NCBI GenBank assembly: GCA_039090855.1
Contig: CM077002.1
Coordinates: 82,712,194-82,776,193, forward strand
Direction of reading: 5' to 3'
DNA length: 64,000 nt
From: Macrothele yani
Lineage: Eukaryota; Arthropoda; Arachnida; Araneae; Macrothelidae
Positions within the stretch are counted from its first letter, which is position 1. Each line of letters begins with the position of its first letter. The notes under the pieces are model-generated. The model did no database searches. It was not told the origin of the DNA and saw nothing but the letters and a program-made list of their open reading frames with translations. This document shows positions 1-11,816 of this stretch, in pieces. The position numbers and the translations under genes were made by a program.

Positions 1-420
1 CTGAAACCAGTGAGTAGAAGTTTTTTTTTTTTTTTTTTTTTTGGAAGAAAATATGTGGAATATCTTCCTTGATAAGCAAACTTCTGGATTTCAAAGAATC
101 GTTTAACAATTATTTGTCATTTTTCTTCATGTGTGTGAAATTTTCTAGTTTTCTTGTGCATGAAACTGTCAGTAAGCACATATGTCACAATTCTGATTGT
201 CATACAAGAAAATGTTGGCAACAGAGTAAAACAGCTGTGTTGTAAATAGCCAGCTGTTTTACTTTCTTGCCAACCTCCTGTGTGGTGAAAATGTTTTTAT
301 ACAATTGTCTTATTTTACTTTGCTGATTCTGTTGTATTATTCCTTATCCAAGTTTTCCCTTCTCTTCTTTAACTACACACTAATAAATGAAATCTGTTAC
401 CTGATCAAAACTTTTCCAAT
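1..420. other. No gene recognised; poly-T tract
   Basis: AT-rich sequence with a poly-T run at 17-42. The short open frames here show no family resemblance and no splice context that I can support. It could be intron or intergenic sequence upstream of the host exons. Confidence 0.5.
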
Positions 421-423
421 GTA

Positions 424-1430
424 CAGTGATGAAAAGTTTGCGCCAATTGCGCCAATTTCATTATCTTGCGCCAAACTGCTACAAATTGCGAAAAAATTTA
501 CTATTTGCGCCCAACTGCGCTGAAACGGCAATCCACAGCAAAAATTGCCGAGCGAACAAAATTTTTCTCGGCAAAAAATGCCGTTTTAAACGTCGAATCG
601 AATGACGCTTTTTTAAGTTCTACGCGTAATTTGGTGAAAACGACGCTTAATCAACACGTACCTTACCGCCGATCCCAAAATTTCGGAATGTTTTTCACCT
701 ACATTCTAATTCGTTATTTTTTTCAGCAAAAGTGACGAAAAAACAACGATTTTCGCGATGTAGGAAATTAAATTGTTTTTGCTTATGGAGGAGGAGTTTT
801 GTTGTAATCACGTGGTATGTAGGAGAAACGATGCTGTACGTTGTGAAATCCCGATGAAGATTGTTTACTGATAGTTTGGCGGTCCTTCGGAGTGCTGTGC
901 AATTGAGATTGTTTATATGTCGTTCCCTGCTCTTTGGGATAGCGCAGCTATTTCATTCCGGGCGAGGTGCGCGATTACGTAAATGCAGCGTAAGGTCAGT
1001 AATTAGCTATTTCGTTGACGCGGAGGACGACTGAAAATGGTTCTCCCGTGGCAGGATACAGTGGTTCTGTTTCTAAAGGATTCATAGGTATATTCAGAGA
1101 TGAAAACTTTTACGGATTTTCACTCCATCTTACGGTTTTACGGAAGTCACCCGAAAAAACTACGTAAAAGCCCTCGCAAGATCCCTGCACGCGATTTCTA
1201 TTTTTTCACCGTCTTTTGGTCGAAAAAACGCACTTTACTGATAGTCCCTTATGCGCCTTCAATGTTCTGACTTCCCTCGCCAACGGAGACGGAACTTGTC
1301 ATGTGATTCCCCGTACAGCCATTTGAGAGTACCGTGCGCAAAAGTCGAGAGGGAACTCTGCTCAGCGCCTTTTGCCAACTCTTTACATTGATTGCATGTG
1401 GCTTTGTGCTTGTGAAAATTTCAGTGCAAA
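424..1430. repeat. Unresolved interspersed-repeat-like sequence
   Basis: The stretch from about 424 repeats the words 'gcgcc' and 'gcgaaa' and is less AT-rich than its flanks. Near 1098-1190 a second stretch has related wording (gatgaaaacttttacgg, then tttacggaagtcac). The style resembles non-autonomous DNA transposons, but I could not define inverted ends or a target duplication, so no family is assigned. Confidence 0.25.
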
Positions 1431-1439
1431 CGTTTTAAC

Positions 1440-2660
1440 CCTTACCACTCGACTGTCGGGTGATACCCGACATTACGAAATCGCCGAATAGCTCACCCGC
1501 CACTCCAATGACGCCTCTATAGCTCGCATGTTGGTGGTTGCAAGACATTTCTTTTTCGTCGAATAGGTCGGGTGTCACTCGCCACGCCGATGACGCCGCT
1601 ATAGCTCGCATGTCGGGGCTCGCGAGACGTTTCTTTTTCACCGGATAAGGAAACTTCATCTGCGTGTCAGGTGTCACCCGCCATGCCGATGACGCCTCTA
1701 TGGCTCGCATGTCGGCGCTCGCGAGGAATTTCGTTTTTACCGAGTAGCTCGCGTGTCGCCGTATAGGTCGGGTGTCATCCGCCACGTCTATGACGCTTCT
1801 ATAGCTCGTATGTCGAGGCTTGCGAGACATTTCTATTTCGCCGAATATGTCGGGTGTCACCCTCCATGCCAATGATGCCTCTATATCTCGCATGTTGGCG
1901 CTCGTGAGACATTTCTTTTTCGCCGAACAGCTTGCGTGTCGGGTGTCATCTGCCGCGCTCATTACGCCTCTACAGCTCGTGGGTCGAGTCTTGCGAGAGA
2001 TTTATTTTTCGCCGAATATCGCACTTGTCGGGTGTCACCCTCCATGCCGATGACGCCTCTATAGCTCGCATGTCGGTGCTCGCGAGACATTTCTTTTTCG
2101 TCGAATAGGTCGGGTGTCACTCGCCACGTTGATGACGCCCCTATAGCTTGCATGTCGGGGCTCACGAGACGTTTCTTTTTCATCGGATAAAGAAAAAGAA
2201 ACGTCGTCTGCGTGTCGGGTGTCATCCGCCATGCCGATGAAGCCTCTATGGCTCGCATGTAGGCGCTCGCGAGGAATTTCTTTTTCGCCGAATAGGTCGG
2301 GTGTCATCCGCCACGTCTATGACGCCTGTATAACTTGTATGTCGAGGCTTGCGAGACATTTCTTTTTCGCCGAATATCTCGGGTGTCACCCTCCATGCCA
2401 ATGATGCCTCTATATCTCGTATGTTGGCGCTCGCGAGACATTTGTTTTTCGCAGAATAGCTTGCGTGTCGGGTGTTATCCTTTGTGCTCGTTACGCCTCT
2501 ATAGCTCGTGGGTCGGGGCTAGCAAGGCATTTCTTTTTCGCCGAATATCGCACGTGTCAGGTGGCACCCTCCATGCCGATGACGCCTCTATAGCTCACAC
2601 AGCCGCTACGCTGATGATGCCTCTATAGCTCGTATGTCGGGGCTGGCGAGCTAAAGCTGA
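1440..2660. repeat. Tandem satellite with two-copy higher-order repeat
   Basis: About 14 diverged monomers, most 80-104 bp and many close to 84-87 bp. Each contains variants of 'gctcgcatgtcgg', 'gcgagacatttctttttcgcc' (20 of these bases shared) and 'tcgggtgtcacccgcc'. Landmark positions 1521, 1601, 1702, 1804, 1888 and 1974 recur at 2063, 2145, 2249, 2332, 2416 and 2503. Six monomers therefore form a unit of about 530-545 bp present twice. The minus strand stays open for up to 175 codons because many monomer lengths are near multiples of three. I regard these frames as a by-product of periodicity. Confidence 0.85.
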
Positions 2661-2859
2661 GCTTTCACTGCTAAGTTGTGGCTTCTACTGCAGAAAAGAA
2701 AAAGAAATGCGAGTTCTGTGTGAGTATGGGTGAAAAGTTATTTGAGTGGAAAGGGTTAATTTAGATTAAAACAAAACAAAATGTAGCAGTGAAACAGCTA
2801 TGACAACAAAAAGAACGAAGTCAGATAAAACTTATCATCAAGTGTATCGCTGTATGTAT

Positions 2860-3370
2860 AGTAAAGAATGGCCTTTTTAAAAAGCATCTAAAGTTTTGCT
2901 GAATTACATTTTATAAGCCATGTGGCTGCGATTTTAGCCTGTCGCGATGATTGTAGGCGTCATGCAGAGAGCAAGAAGCACAAAGATCATGTCAAAAGAT
3001 TAAATGGAGATGTGAGTAAAATTAATGTAACCAAAAAACTTCTGACAGCTTATAAAGAATCCAGGAAAAAATATCAAGAGCAGATTAGTGCTGGAAAAAT
3101 GCATCAAAACAAGCAAAAAAAGAGAAGAAATTGAAGGTGATTTGAAATGGGAAGAAGCTGAACATTTGCAGCAGTTGGATTCCCTCATAAAATGTTAAAC
3201 AATGCTGAGATGAACATTGAATGTGGCATAAAAAAAACCACATGAGTGCAATAGAAAGTGGAGAGATACTATTAAAAGAAGCAAAACAAAACATTGCTAA
3301 CTATCTTTAAAAAGTGAGAAAGAATAGAAGTGAGCAATTAAATATTGAGAAAAGCAGCAAAATATTAAAC
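2860..3370 (+). pseudogene. Zinc-finger/basic-coil protein relic, probably transposon-derived
   Basis: A frame at 2922-3134 reads through a C-x-x-H-type region (DCRRHAESKKHKDHVK), followed by a Lys/Glu-rich helical stretch (KKLLTAYKESRKKYQEQI). After a stop and a frame change, further recognisable helix-forming sequence follows (SAIESGEILLKEAKQNI, about 3240-3300). The H-x-x-S-x-K-H pattern is common in BED-like fingers of hAT-type transposases and their host relatives. Several stops and at least one frameshift mark it as decayed. No catalytic domain is visible, so the family is uncertain. Confidence 0.4.
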
Positions 3371-3554
3371 ATTTTTTGTAAAATAAATGATTAATAATAG
3401 AATACTGCTATGATTAAAATTTTTTTTATCTATTTGAAAACTAAAATGTTTGCATATATGTGTGTGTGTATTTCAATGCAAGATGTTTTAAATTTGAGCA
3501 GGGTGCATCTATTCCCAAAACATTTTTTGCTTAAGAGTTTGTTCTATCTACTAA

Positions 3555-3805
3555 TATTTTACCTGCTCTAAAAAATGTTTTCTTACACCAAAATTGTATT
3601 TTATCTGCTCCAAAAATGCATTTTGTTGCTTCAAAAACACATTTTGCCACTCCAAAAATGTATTTTACCTGCTCCAAAAATGTATTTTACCTGCTCTAAA
3701 AATATATTTTACCTGCTCCAAAAATGCATTTTGTTGCTCCAAAAACGTATTTTACCTGCTCCAAAAATGCATTTTGCTGCTTCAAAAATGGTTTTGCAAC
3801 TTTCC
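3555..3805. repeat. 22-bp tandem minisatellite
   Basis: About eleven copies of a 22-bp unit near CTGCTCCAAAAATG-ATTTTA, for example at 3606, 3650, 3672, 3694, 3738 and 3760, with one to four differences between copies. The open frames across it (LLQKCILLLQK-like) are products of the repeat and not genes. Confidence 0.85.
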
Positions 3806-4739
3806 ATCACTGAATGTACTACATAGTCATATTTGTAATTTAGTTTGAAGTCACTGATCTGGACTTCCCAAATTTTACCACAAGGCCTGTTTAGTGAAAG
3901 TAAATTAGTTGTACTTGTTTAAACTCTTAGAAAGTAGCACTGTGAAATATTAATACTAAGTAACACTTTTACTAGAATCATTTATTTCAGCGTGTGATGC
4001 TAAGTTACTTTCTTTTACCATTTCATTTATATAAACCAAAAACAAAATTGGAGACAGGCTACATCTTTATCATACTCCATAGTCGATCTCAACTACTTAT
4101 CAGAGCGGAATTTGTTCAAAAAATTTTCCATAGCAAAATCTGCTGTGCAGTTTTCATTTTGAATGACAATTTCTTGATTTTGTATAGCATTTTTTTTAGA
4201 AATTTCAGATTCACTACATGTATAAAAGTACTAACAAATATTATTACCCCATGAGATGGCCTAGGCACATTTTTCATCTTGATTCCCAGTCTTTCACACT
4301 GATCCCCCCCCCTTGTAAATCCCCTTCTCCAAGAAGCATGTTACTTTGTTACCATTACTGAAAAATCACTTTTATGACCAATGACTAAAAGTAATCAAAT
4401 TCAATAATGTGCATACTTGCTTTTATCAGCAGTCAAAAGCATAGTAAGTGTAAGTCTATGAAGGCTGATCATTGTTTTAAAATGAATTCCCACTTCTTTT
4501 GCATAGCTATGAAACTTGCACCCAAAAATAAGCTAAACAAATCTCATACTGTATTGCAGCTCCACATAATACAATGCAAAATGCAATGCAATACTGGTAA
4601 AATTTCACTTTGCTATTGATCAGTTACCTTTCTGCATTCTGACTCCTGCAAGACTTTGGTGTAATGGTTTGTAGATAGCCTGAATTTCACCCTGTAACCT
4701 TTCAGCATATCAGCCCAAAAGCCTTTTGGAAGTCAATAA
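3806..4739. other. No gene recognised
   Basis: AT-rich sequence with a C run at 4305-4312. The open frames are short, biased in composition and unlike any family I know. Confidence 0.4.
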
Positions 4740-5951
4740 ATACCATCCATAAATCCTAGTGTATCTCATGAAAAATTACAGAAAGCTCAAGACCCTTTGT
4801 ACTTCATACTCTTAATCTTTTTCTGAAGCAAATATTCTTGAATCTGGTCCTCCCATGATTTCCTAGGCCTTCCTCTACCTTTCTTTCCTGCCACTTGGCT
4901 GAAAAAAAAAAAGATCTTAGTCAACACCTTGTCACTCATTCTTTCACATGGCCAAACCACCTAAGAATGTTAGTCTCCACCTTATTTAACAACATTTTGC
5001 CTTCCTTATTATATATTTGCACTTTTAAGGTATTAAAACCCCTGCAAAGTGCGCATAGTTTACGTGCAATTCACAAATGGAAAACTATTAGAAAGCACCA
5101 ATCACTCACCCTAAAGATCATGGCATCTCTATCGACAACACACTTCCAACACATCAATTATAATTGACGTGTTGGAAGTGTGTTGTCGATAGAGATGCCA
5201 TGATCTTTAGGGTGAGTGATTGGTGCTTTCTAGTAGTTTTCCATTTTGCCTTACATTACACACCTTCATTCCTCACATGATCCGAGGTGCCTTGCCACAA
5301 ACATCCTGTTAAGTAACACATCTCCCCAGAACACAAACAACTCCTATGTCTTTTCTGCAGTACTGCTGTACTTCAGAGTAGGAACAATTACACTTTCATA
5401 TACAGCCTTTTGTGACTTTCTTGAGAACCCATCATTCCTGTGAAATCCTCTTAATGCAGCTATGACTTTTAAAGAAGAATTCACTTGCCTACTAATTTCT
5501 CCATCTAATTTGTTCTGTCTGTCAAACATACTTCCTAAATATACAAACTCATTTACCTGGTCTATCCCTGTGCCATTAAGACTGATCATGCATTCAGTAC
5601 TAAGAGTTCCTTGCTCAAAAACATAACTTTGGTTTTTCCCTTATTTATACTCAGTTTAAATTTCATGCAAACTTTGTACATCCTGGACAACATGCTCTGC
5701 AACTCATTTTTGCTCTCTGTAAACAGGCCTGTGTCATCAGCGTAGTACAATCTGTGCACACAGATTACCAAGACAAATCAGTATTATCCATTCTGGCATC
5801 ATGCATGCATGTGTCCATAAGTAAGTTAAACAGCCTAGGTAACATTACATAACCTCGTCTGACTCCTGTAGCAATAGAAAACCATTTTGATAAAACACCA
5901 TTCACTTGTACACATGCTCTGCTGCTAGCATAACATGGTTTTTACATTATT
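4740..5951 (-). mobile_element. RTE-clade LINE, 3' half (RT thumb to C-terminus)
   Basis: Read on the minus strand, this is the downstream part of an RTE-type reverse transcriptase. In order: the region before the active site (TGVRRGYVMLPRLFNLLMD, about 5810-5880), the active-site box YADDTGLF (about 5735-5765), the thumb (VNEFVYLGSMFDRQNK, about 5500-5560), and the C-terminal RWFGHVK and GRGRPRKSWEDQIQEY motifs (about 4815-4970). Stops and frame changes are frequent. The protein continues upstream at 14446, beyond a large insertion. The RTE assignment rests on the endonuclease style and on the YLGS and RWFGH boxes. Confidence 0.8.
5075..5246. repeat. Near-perfect 172-bp palindrome inside the RTE relic
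   Basis: Two 86-bp arms meet at 5160/5161 with no spacer and only about three differences, so the strand can fold into a single hairpin. The arms are more alike than the surrounding decayed LINE would predict, which suggests a recent inverted duplication, hairpin insertion or gene conversion. No TIR or target duplication is evident. It lies between the RT thumb and the RWFGH box of the LINE. Confidence 0.85.
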
Positions 5952-5989
5952 TACGCTTTCCAACCGTAGGTTGAAGAAGCGTATATGCT

Positions 5990-6470
5990 CCAGCTTTGTC
6001 CGTCGGTCTGTCGGCAGGATAGCTCGCATAAAAATAGTTCGATTTCGATGAAATTTTAGTATGTGGTAGGGGACCACCTGGGGACGAACCCTATTGTATA
6101 TGGACGAAATGGGATCAAAGGTCACGACATAGGAGCGGGATCCATTTCATTGCCCTTATGCGTCATAATTTGCGTAAATATGGTTCGATGTCGATTAAAT
6201 TTTTATATGGGGTAGGGGACCACCTGGGAAGAAACCCTATTCAAAATGGGTGAAGTGGGGTTAAAGATCAGGACATAGGAGCAGGATGCATTCCATTGCT
6301 CTTATGCGTCATAGCTTGCGTAAATATCGTTCGATTTCGATGAAATTGTAGTATGTCGGTAGGGGACCGCCTGGGGACGAACCCTATTGAAAATGGACGA
6401 AATGGGGTCAAAGGTCAGTACATAGGATCGGGATCCATTCCATCGCCCTTATCCCATATTATTAAAGGAG
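5990..6470. repeat. About 135-bp tandem repeats (left block)
   Basis: Three to four copies of a unit containing 'gatttcgatgaaatttt', 'gtaggggaccacctgggg', 'gaaatggggtcaaaggtca' and 'ggagcgggatccattcc', each ending near 'atgcgtcataactt'. The same unit recurs at 13810-14400 on the far side of the hAT-like insertion. The two blocks were one array before that insertion. Confidence 0.85.
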
Positions 6471-7429
6471 CACTTCTTGTATGTATGTAAATTTTATTTT
6501 GAAAACGGCTCTAATGATTTTGATGAAAGTTGTTAACCTACCGTTTTCTGATACTAGAAATCGATTTAGCTTGATCTCGACTTTAGGAAAATTCGTTTAG
6601 TGGGTTAAATAACCACCCAAAATTATAACGTTTTTGGTGTCATTGCATCATCCCATTAATGTTATCCATGCTTAGAAATCTTATGACGTTACAATCTCGC
6701 ATTTGAGAATGTCGGCGCGCGGTCACACCATCTGTCTCATTAAGTAACGCGTTGTGTGTGGATCCTATTAAAGTTTTATGACGTCATACTCTCAGTGGCG
6801 GATTTGCAGATTAGGCACCCATAGGCACCAATTTTCCAAGCGCCCCCTGCGGAGGAGCTCATCACCTGTTCTCGTTCTGATATTGGGACCGGCAGAGTCG
6901 TACTCATTGGGGGGAAGAGCCCAGCTCCAGGTGGCCTAGAACCCCCTCCCTTCCTAAATGTTCGACTTCATGGTCAAACATATATATTCATATATTGGCT
7001 GATCATACACGATTTTGTGCTTACCCCCTTGGAGCTTGGACAGTCCTCGAAATTAAGTTCTGCGTACGTGCCTAGGGCCCGATTCTTAGCAAGATGTGGC
7101 TGCGCTGCGTCCCCACCCCCGCCACTTTCTAGGCAAAAGTTTTTATGGTTTTGTGCTCCCAACAGGTCCCTATTCCTAAAAAGTACCTCTTTTTCAGCTT
7201 GGTTCATAAAAGTCCATAGTTTTAAAAATGCCCCTTCTTTTCCACGGAATGAAGGTCCTCAAAATTTTTATCAGGATGATCAATTTTTAAATATTTACAT
7301 AAAAAAAGTTCAGTTGTGTTTCAATATCTCAATCAACAATCAGCAGAAATATCTACATGCATGTAGCTATAATATTGTACTATTAGAAATTGGTGATTTG
7401 TAAAGAAACACCGCAAATAAATATAATTT

Positions 7430-8170
7430 TTATTAAGAAAAGGAATAAAAATATCCGTTTATTGACGTAAAAATATGATTATTAAAGCGTAAGCTTTCAC
7501 CACCAACGGGTGCGTTCTTCAAACTTATGCGTGGATAGGCAAGACAAGAAAACCAAACAACAGGAAAAAAAAAAAAACATGAACAGAATATGAGAACATG
7601 CTATGTTGCGTCGCGTGTGTGCGACGAGAGATGTCTGCAGAAATGTGCGCCATATTTGGGGAAGCTCAAGTGAGACGTCATCATTGCAGACCACAGGGTT
7701 AGTCAATATCTCGATGATTTCCCTGAGAATAGTGCCTCTGGCGGTAGTATAAGGAGCCACTCCGTTGATCTGGTTCTACTTCGGGATGGCGGAATGGGTA
7801 ACCACTTCCCGGGATAGTGCGATTGTCAGTTTTCTGTGCAAGACGTCCCGCTTGTGTTCAACTAGCCGAAGAGCAAAAGAGCGTTTTGTCATTCCGATGT
7901 AATGTTTGGTGATATCGGGATATTCCAATGGCATGGCATGGAATACACTCCCGCATCAGTCAGTGCGGTATGGGTGTTCCTGGATGATAGCATTCCAATG
8001 GCATGAAATACACTTCCGCATCAGTCAGTGAGGTATGGGTGTTCTAGGATGATAGCAGATGGTGTGATATCGATCTTGGTCAGCGTATCCCAAAGGTAAG
8101 CCCAAGTTTCTTTAAGGTGTTCTTCAAGAAGTAGGCTTTTCAGCAGCTTAGTTTCACTTCCTTTTTTGCA
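7430..8170 (-). pseudogene. Penelope-like element fragment, GIY-YIG endonuclease end
   Basis: The minus strand encodes a decayed GIY-YIG region: HYIGMTKRSFALRLVEHKRD (about 7840-7905), then HSAIPK and a C-terminal part reading TTARGTILREIIEILTNPV (about 7680-7745). The Y-I-G and R-x-x-x-H residues fit the endonuclease of Penelope-like retroelements. A tandem duplication of about 62 bp (7928-7990, 7992-8055) interrupts the start of the domain. Only the 3' part of the element remains, and a hammerhead-like motif follows it at 7487-7530. Confidence 0.7.
7487..7530 (-). ncRNA. Hammerhead-like motif downstream of PLE fragment (degenerate)
   Basis: Minus strand: GCATAAG, then UUGAAGA-like core (C3 replaced by U), then a stem II CACC/GGTG with loop CGTT, then GAAA, palindromic AGCU for a minimal stem III, then CUUACGC, which nearly pairs with the first heptamer. 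The order of parts matches a type I hammerhead. The altered core and imperfect stem I suggest it is inactive. Confidence 0.45.
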
Positions 8171-8804
8171 ATCGCGATTTTCCGATTGTTAGACCCACTG
8201 AGTTTTCCCTTTTTGCACTCATCGCTCACGGAAATTTCTGCACAGCACCCCACGCACACTAAAACAAGCTTGTTCAAACTTCCTAGTAAAAATCTAAAAA
8301 AGCACAACTTACCGCAGAAACTACCGCAAATGCTAGGTTAATTACGATTATGACACTTTGATACACTTATAGCTCTGAGCTCTGACCAATTCCAGTTCCC
8401 TGAGCTTTGTCTTTGAGAAGCGCATTTTCATCTAGTTGGGGGTTGGGGGTACACATACACCGTACACTCACGCCCAGCCATTCAGATGAAAGCACTTTGA
8501 AAACGTTTGTCTTCGACCACATATACACTGCTGGCCACCCAAAATTCAACACCAAGAAGGAAGCATCCGATTGGCCTGAAATTTGCAGCATGCGTCACCC
8601 GCGAGAGGACATGCAAACAATTAGCATTGCAGGGCATATGCAAATCATGTGCACCCGGCACGCCACCAAGAAGCATTATAAGAAGGGTGCACAGAAGGCA
8701 AGGTGTTAGTAGTGGAAGTGTGTTGTGCTGCCGGACCTGTGCGTGTAAAGTTTCCTGATGCCTTGTCGCAGAATATGGTAGTCATTCCAGCACGTTTCAA
8801 AGTT

Positions 8805-9840
8805 CGACAGAGGACGAATAGTGACTTATCGCGACAGCGGTTTATCGTACCGAGACATCGGCGCCCGTGTGGTACGACATCCAGCCACAGTGAGGCGAGT
8901 ATGGATTCGGTGGGTGCAGGAGGGACGGACGGACTGAAATGAGCGATTGCCGCAGGCGCGGCACACCACCGAACGAGAGGTCCAGCATAATGTGCGGCGG
9001 GCATTAACGGCTCGCACCGATACATCACGAACGTTAGCGCAGGAATTAGGGTGTGTTGCACAACAACTTGTGTCAGCACGTATCGTTCGACATCGTCTGC
9101 AAGTGCGGGGACTTGTCGCACGGCGCTCGTTGCTCCGATTACCATTGACGTTACACCACCAGCGAGTGCGGCGGCAGTGGGCCGTTGAACGCCGCACCTG
9201 GACTACGGAATGGCACGACATTGTCTTCTCTGACGAATCCCACTTCTGCCTGCAACACCACGATGATCGAATCCGTGTGTGGCAGCACCGCGGCGAGAGA
9301 CTCAATGACACCTGCACTATGCATCGCCATACCAGTCCGTCGTCTGGCGTTATGGTTTGGGGTGCAATTGGATATGACACCCGCTCCCTTCTAGTACGCA
9401 TCGCCGGTACACTCAACAGCCACCTCTACATCTCCGACGTTTTGGAGCCTGTAGTCCTCCCTTACCTGCAGGACGTGCCAGCAGCCATGTTTCAACAGGA
9501 TAACGCGCGCCCGCACGTAGCACGCATCATGCAACAATTCTTCACGGCCCACCAGGTGTCACTGCTGCTGTGGCCCGCCTGTTCTCCCGATATGTCGCCC
9601 AGCGAACACGTCTGGTCGCTGATCGGCAACCGAGCAGCCCGGTCAGCACCACCCGCGGCTAGGCCTGATGAACTGTGGCAACATGTGGAAGCAGCCTGGA
9701 CCAATATACCCCAAGCCCACATCCAAAGCCTTTTTCGTTCGATGCCGCGGCATGTAGCGTTTGTTATTGCCAGCCATGGGGGCCACACGAACTATCGATG
9801 TTGTAGCATAAAAGTCTTTTCGACTTCTACACTGATTTAG
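8805..9840 (+). pseudogene. Tc1 family DD34E transposase, nearly intact
   Basis: Cut-and-paste transposase acting on the TIRs of its own element. The N-terminal helix-turn-helix part (GRIVTYRDSGLSYRDIGARV, about 8812-8875) leads through an in-frame TGA at 8938-8940 into the main frame, which runs to the stop at 9838-9840. Catalytic residues are visible: first D in FSDESHF, second D in QQDNARPH, and E in SPDMSPSEHVW, with 34 residues between the last two. The distal half is completely open. The start is uncertain because the frame with an upstream ATG differs from that of the HTH. One nonsense codon and probably one frameshift separate it from a functional gene. Confidence 0.85.
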
Positions 9841-10036
9841 CATATAAATATACTAAAAAATAGTTCCTAAATGAAAGAAACCTTAACGGCCAGACGAAAC
9901 AACAGAAGTCAACTTACGGAAAAGCTTTATTCAGGCTGTAGAAAACACTTCCATAACTGAACGATAACATCACAAATAAAGGTAACTTGATCACGCTAGT
10001 TACGTTAAATGAAAACTTTTGCAAAAAGTTCGTAAG

Positions 10037-10077
10037 TTGGAAGCTTTCAACCTTATCTTAGGTCTTCATCACGCCAA
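10037..10077 (-). ncRNA. Hammerhead-like motif of the minus PLE copy
   Basis: Read on the minus strand: UUGG (stem I), C-(G)-UGAUGA core with one extra G, a stem II GACCU/AGGUU (one G-U pair), GAAA, palindromic AGCU, U, then CCAA, which closes stem I. It is the same as the motif in the sister copy at 12611-12651 except for one stem II base. It lies just 3' of the endonuclease frame. Confidence 0.55.
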
Positions 10078-11712
10078 TGGAGGACTAAGATTGTTGCCAG
10101 ATTCTACATTTGAATTTTTCTTATTTTTGTTGCCAAAACTTAGAATTGATCTCCAGATCATCGGAATGTAGAGAGGAGATTCGGAATTGCAAGTCATTGA
10201 GTTGAAAATAATTTCCAGGCTTTCACGGTAATGGAGGGCAAAACGATTGTCAAAAGAAGCAATTCGTTTTGCTTCAATCCAGTGCGGAACTGCAGATGTG
10301 TCTTCCATTGTCAAAATAGACAAGGCAGTATTAGGATTGGCTTTCGAAACATATTTTTTATGTTCTAAAATTCTATGGCTAATGCTCCTGTATGTGCTTC
10401 CAATGTATAAGTTATCCCCAGTAGAAGAAGAGATAGGAATGCAGTAAACTCCTGGGAGGTTCAGGCTTTCAACTTTGTCCCTGTCCCTTTGTAGAAGTTT
10501 CAAGATGTTTGGGGTAGATTTAATGGCAAGATGGTAACCAAAACTTTTAAAAAGAATCTGTAACTTATTAGCATAGGAAGGATGGTAAGGAACAGAACCA
10601 CAGAATTTCAGGTCTTCTTTCTTATGAGGAAGGAGGCATTCGATTTTCGAATGGTTTTCATATTTCTTTATGAGGGAGTTGACTGTAAGAGCAGGGAAAC
10701 CATGGGAGAGGGCTATTGTAGAAATTTTGGAGAGTTCTTCTTGAAGAGAGAGTTGGTTGTTGCAAATGATATGAGCCCTGTGGATGTAGGACTTCAATGC
10801 TGCAAGCTTGTAGAGATGCAGGGTGAAAGAATTGTAGGGAATGATGTTAGTGGCCGCAGAAGGTTTACGATAGACGGAACGAGTAATGGAGAGATCAGCG
10901 TTTCTGCAGATAGATACATCCAGGAAATCAATTTTGTGGTTTACTTCCTTAGATATAGTGAGATTAATGGAAGGAAATTTTTCCGTAATGGAGTTAGTTG
11001 ATCAGTGTCTGTAGTTCAGACTCGGAATAAGGCCAGCTAATGAAAATGTCGTCTACATATCTTAACCATAAGGAAATTTGAAAAGGGTGTTGAGGAATGA
11101 TGGAAACTTCAATATGTTGCATGTAGATTTCTGCAAGCAGAGGGGAAAGAGGTCAGCCCATGGGGAGACCAGATTGTTGCCTATACACAATTTTGTTGAA
11201 AACAAAACAACTGTGTTGATGAATAGTGTGGAAACAATCATAAAGATCTTTGATAAGAGTACCGGGGGTTCAAAATGAAGAATCAATTTCTTCATGAGGA
11301 GCATGTAGGAATCAAAATATGGTACAGAGGGAAACAAAGATTCTACATCAAGAGTATACAGATTAACACTAGGAGAAAAGGAATTAGGAAGTTTGTGGAT
11401 GAAGTTTGAAGTAGAGACAACAGTACGAGGATGGTTGGCTGCCAGGGATTTGCATTTGAGGACCAATCTCTTTTCAAGGTTTACTGCTGGAGAAAAAGAA
11501 TATCCCACTAAAGGTCTGATGGGGTTACCAGCTTTATGCAGTTTCACTTGCAGGAAAAGCCTGGGAGTTCTAAAGTAAGGAGGGGGTGATATATGACCAA
11601 GGAAGGATTGAAGAGTTTCTTTCTTAGCTAATCTGTCAACTGAGTTTTTGAGTGAGTTGGTGGTGTTTGACTGCAAAGGAATGCAGTTAGCAGATGTAAG
11701 AAATGAATGCAC
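10069..11712 (-). pseudogene. Penelope-like RT-GIY-YIG polyprotein, minus copy
   Basis: Reverse transcriptase plus GIY-YIG endonuclease. RT landmarks: the fingers region with KLHKAGNPIRPLV, then LDVESLFPSVP (about 11310-11345), and the catalytic box RYVDDIFISWPY (about 11035-11075). After a frame change the C-terminal part (10069-10797) contains the linker, PGVYCIPI, YIGSTYRSISHRILEHKK (about 10330-10410) and a terminal region ending LSPPLA. The YVDD catalytic aspartates are intact, but the frames are broken between 10797 and 11062. The N-terminus is incomplete, so the copy is 5'-truncated. Confidence 0.8.
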
Positions 11713-11816
11713 TTTTTGGTTTAGTGTTTCTTTACCAATGATGACTGGGCAACCAACTTAATCTGCTTTGCATACGGCTAGGTCATTTTCCTGAATAAAT
11801 AACCTGAATTCTTTTA

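Noticed and set aside
1435..2307. Overlapping minus-strand reading frames of 175, 98 and 82 codons
   Set aside because: They lie wholly in a tandem repeat whose monomer length keeps the frame open. Overlapping frames on the other strand are also open. No independent sign of coding.
3575..3848. Cys/Leu/Lys-rich repeat proteins of 83-84 codons
   Set aside because: Translation of a 22-bp minisatellite in two frames. The amino-acid pattern is a consequence of the repeat.
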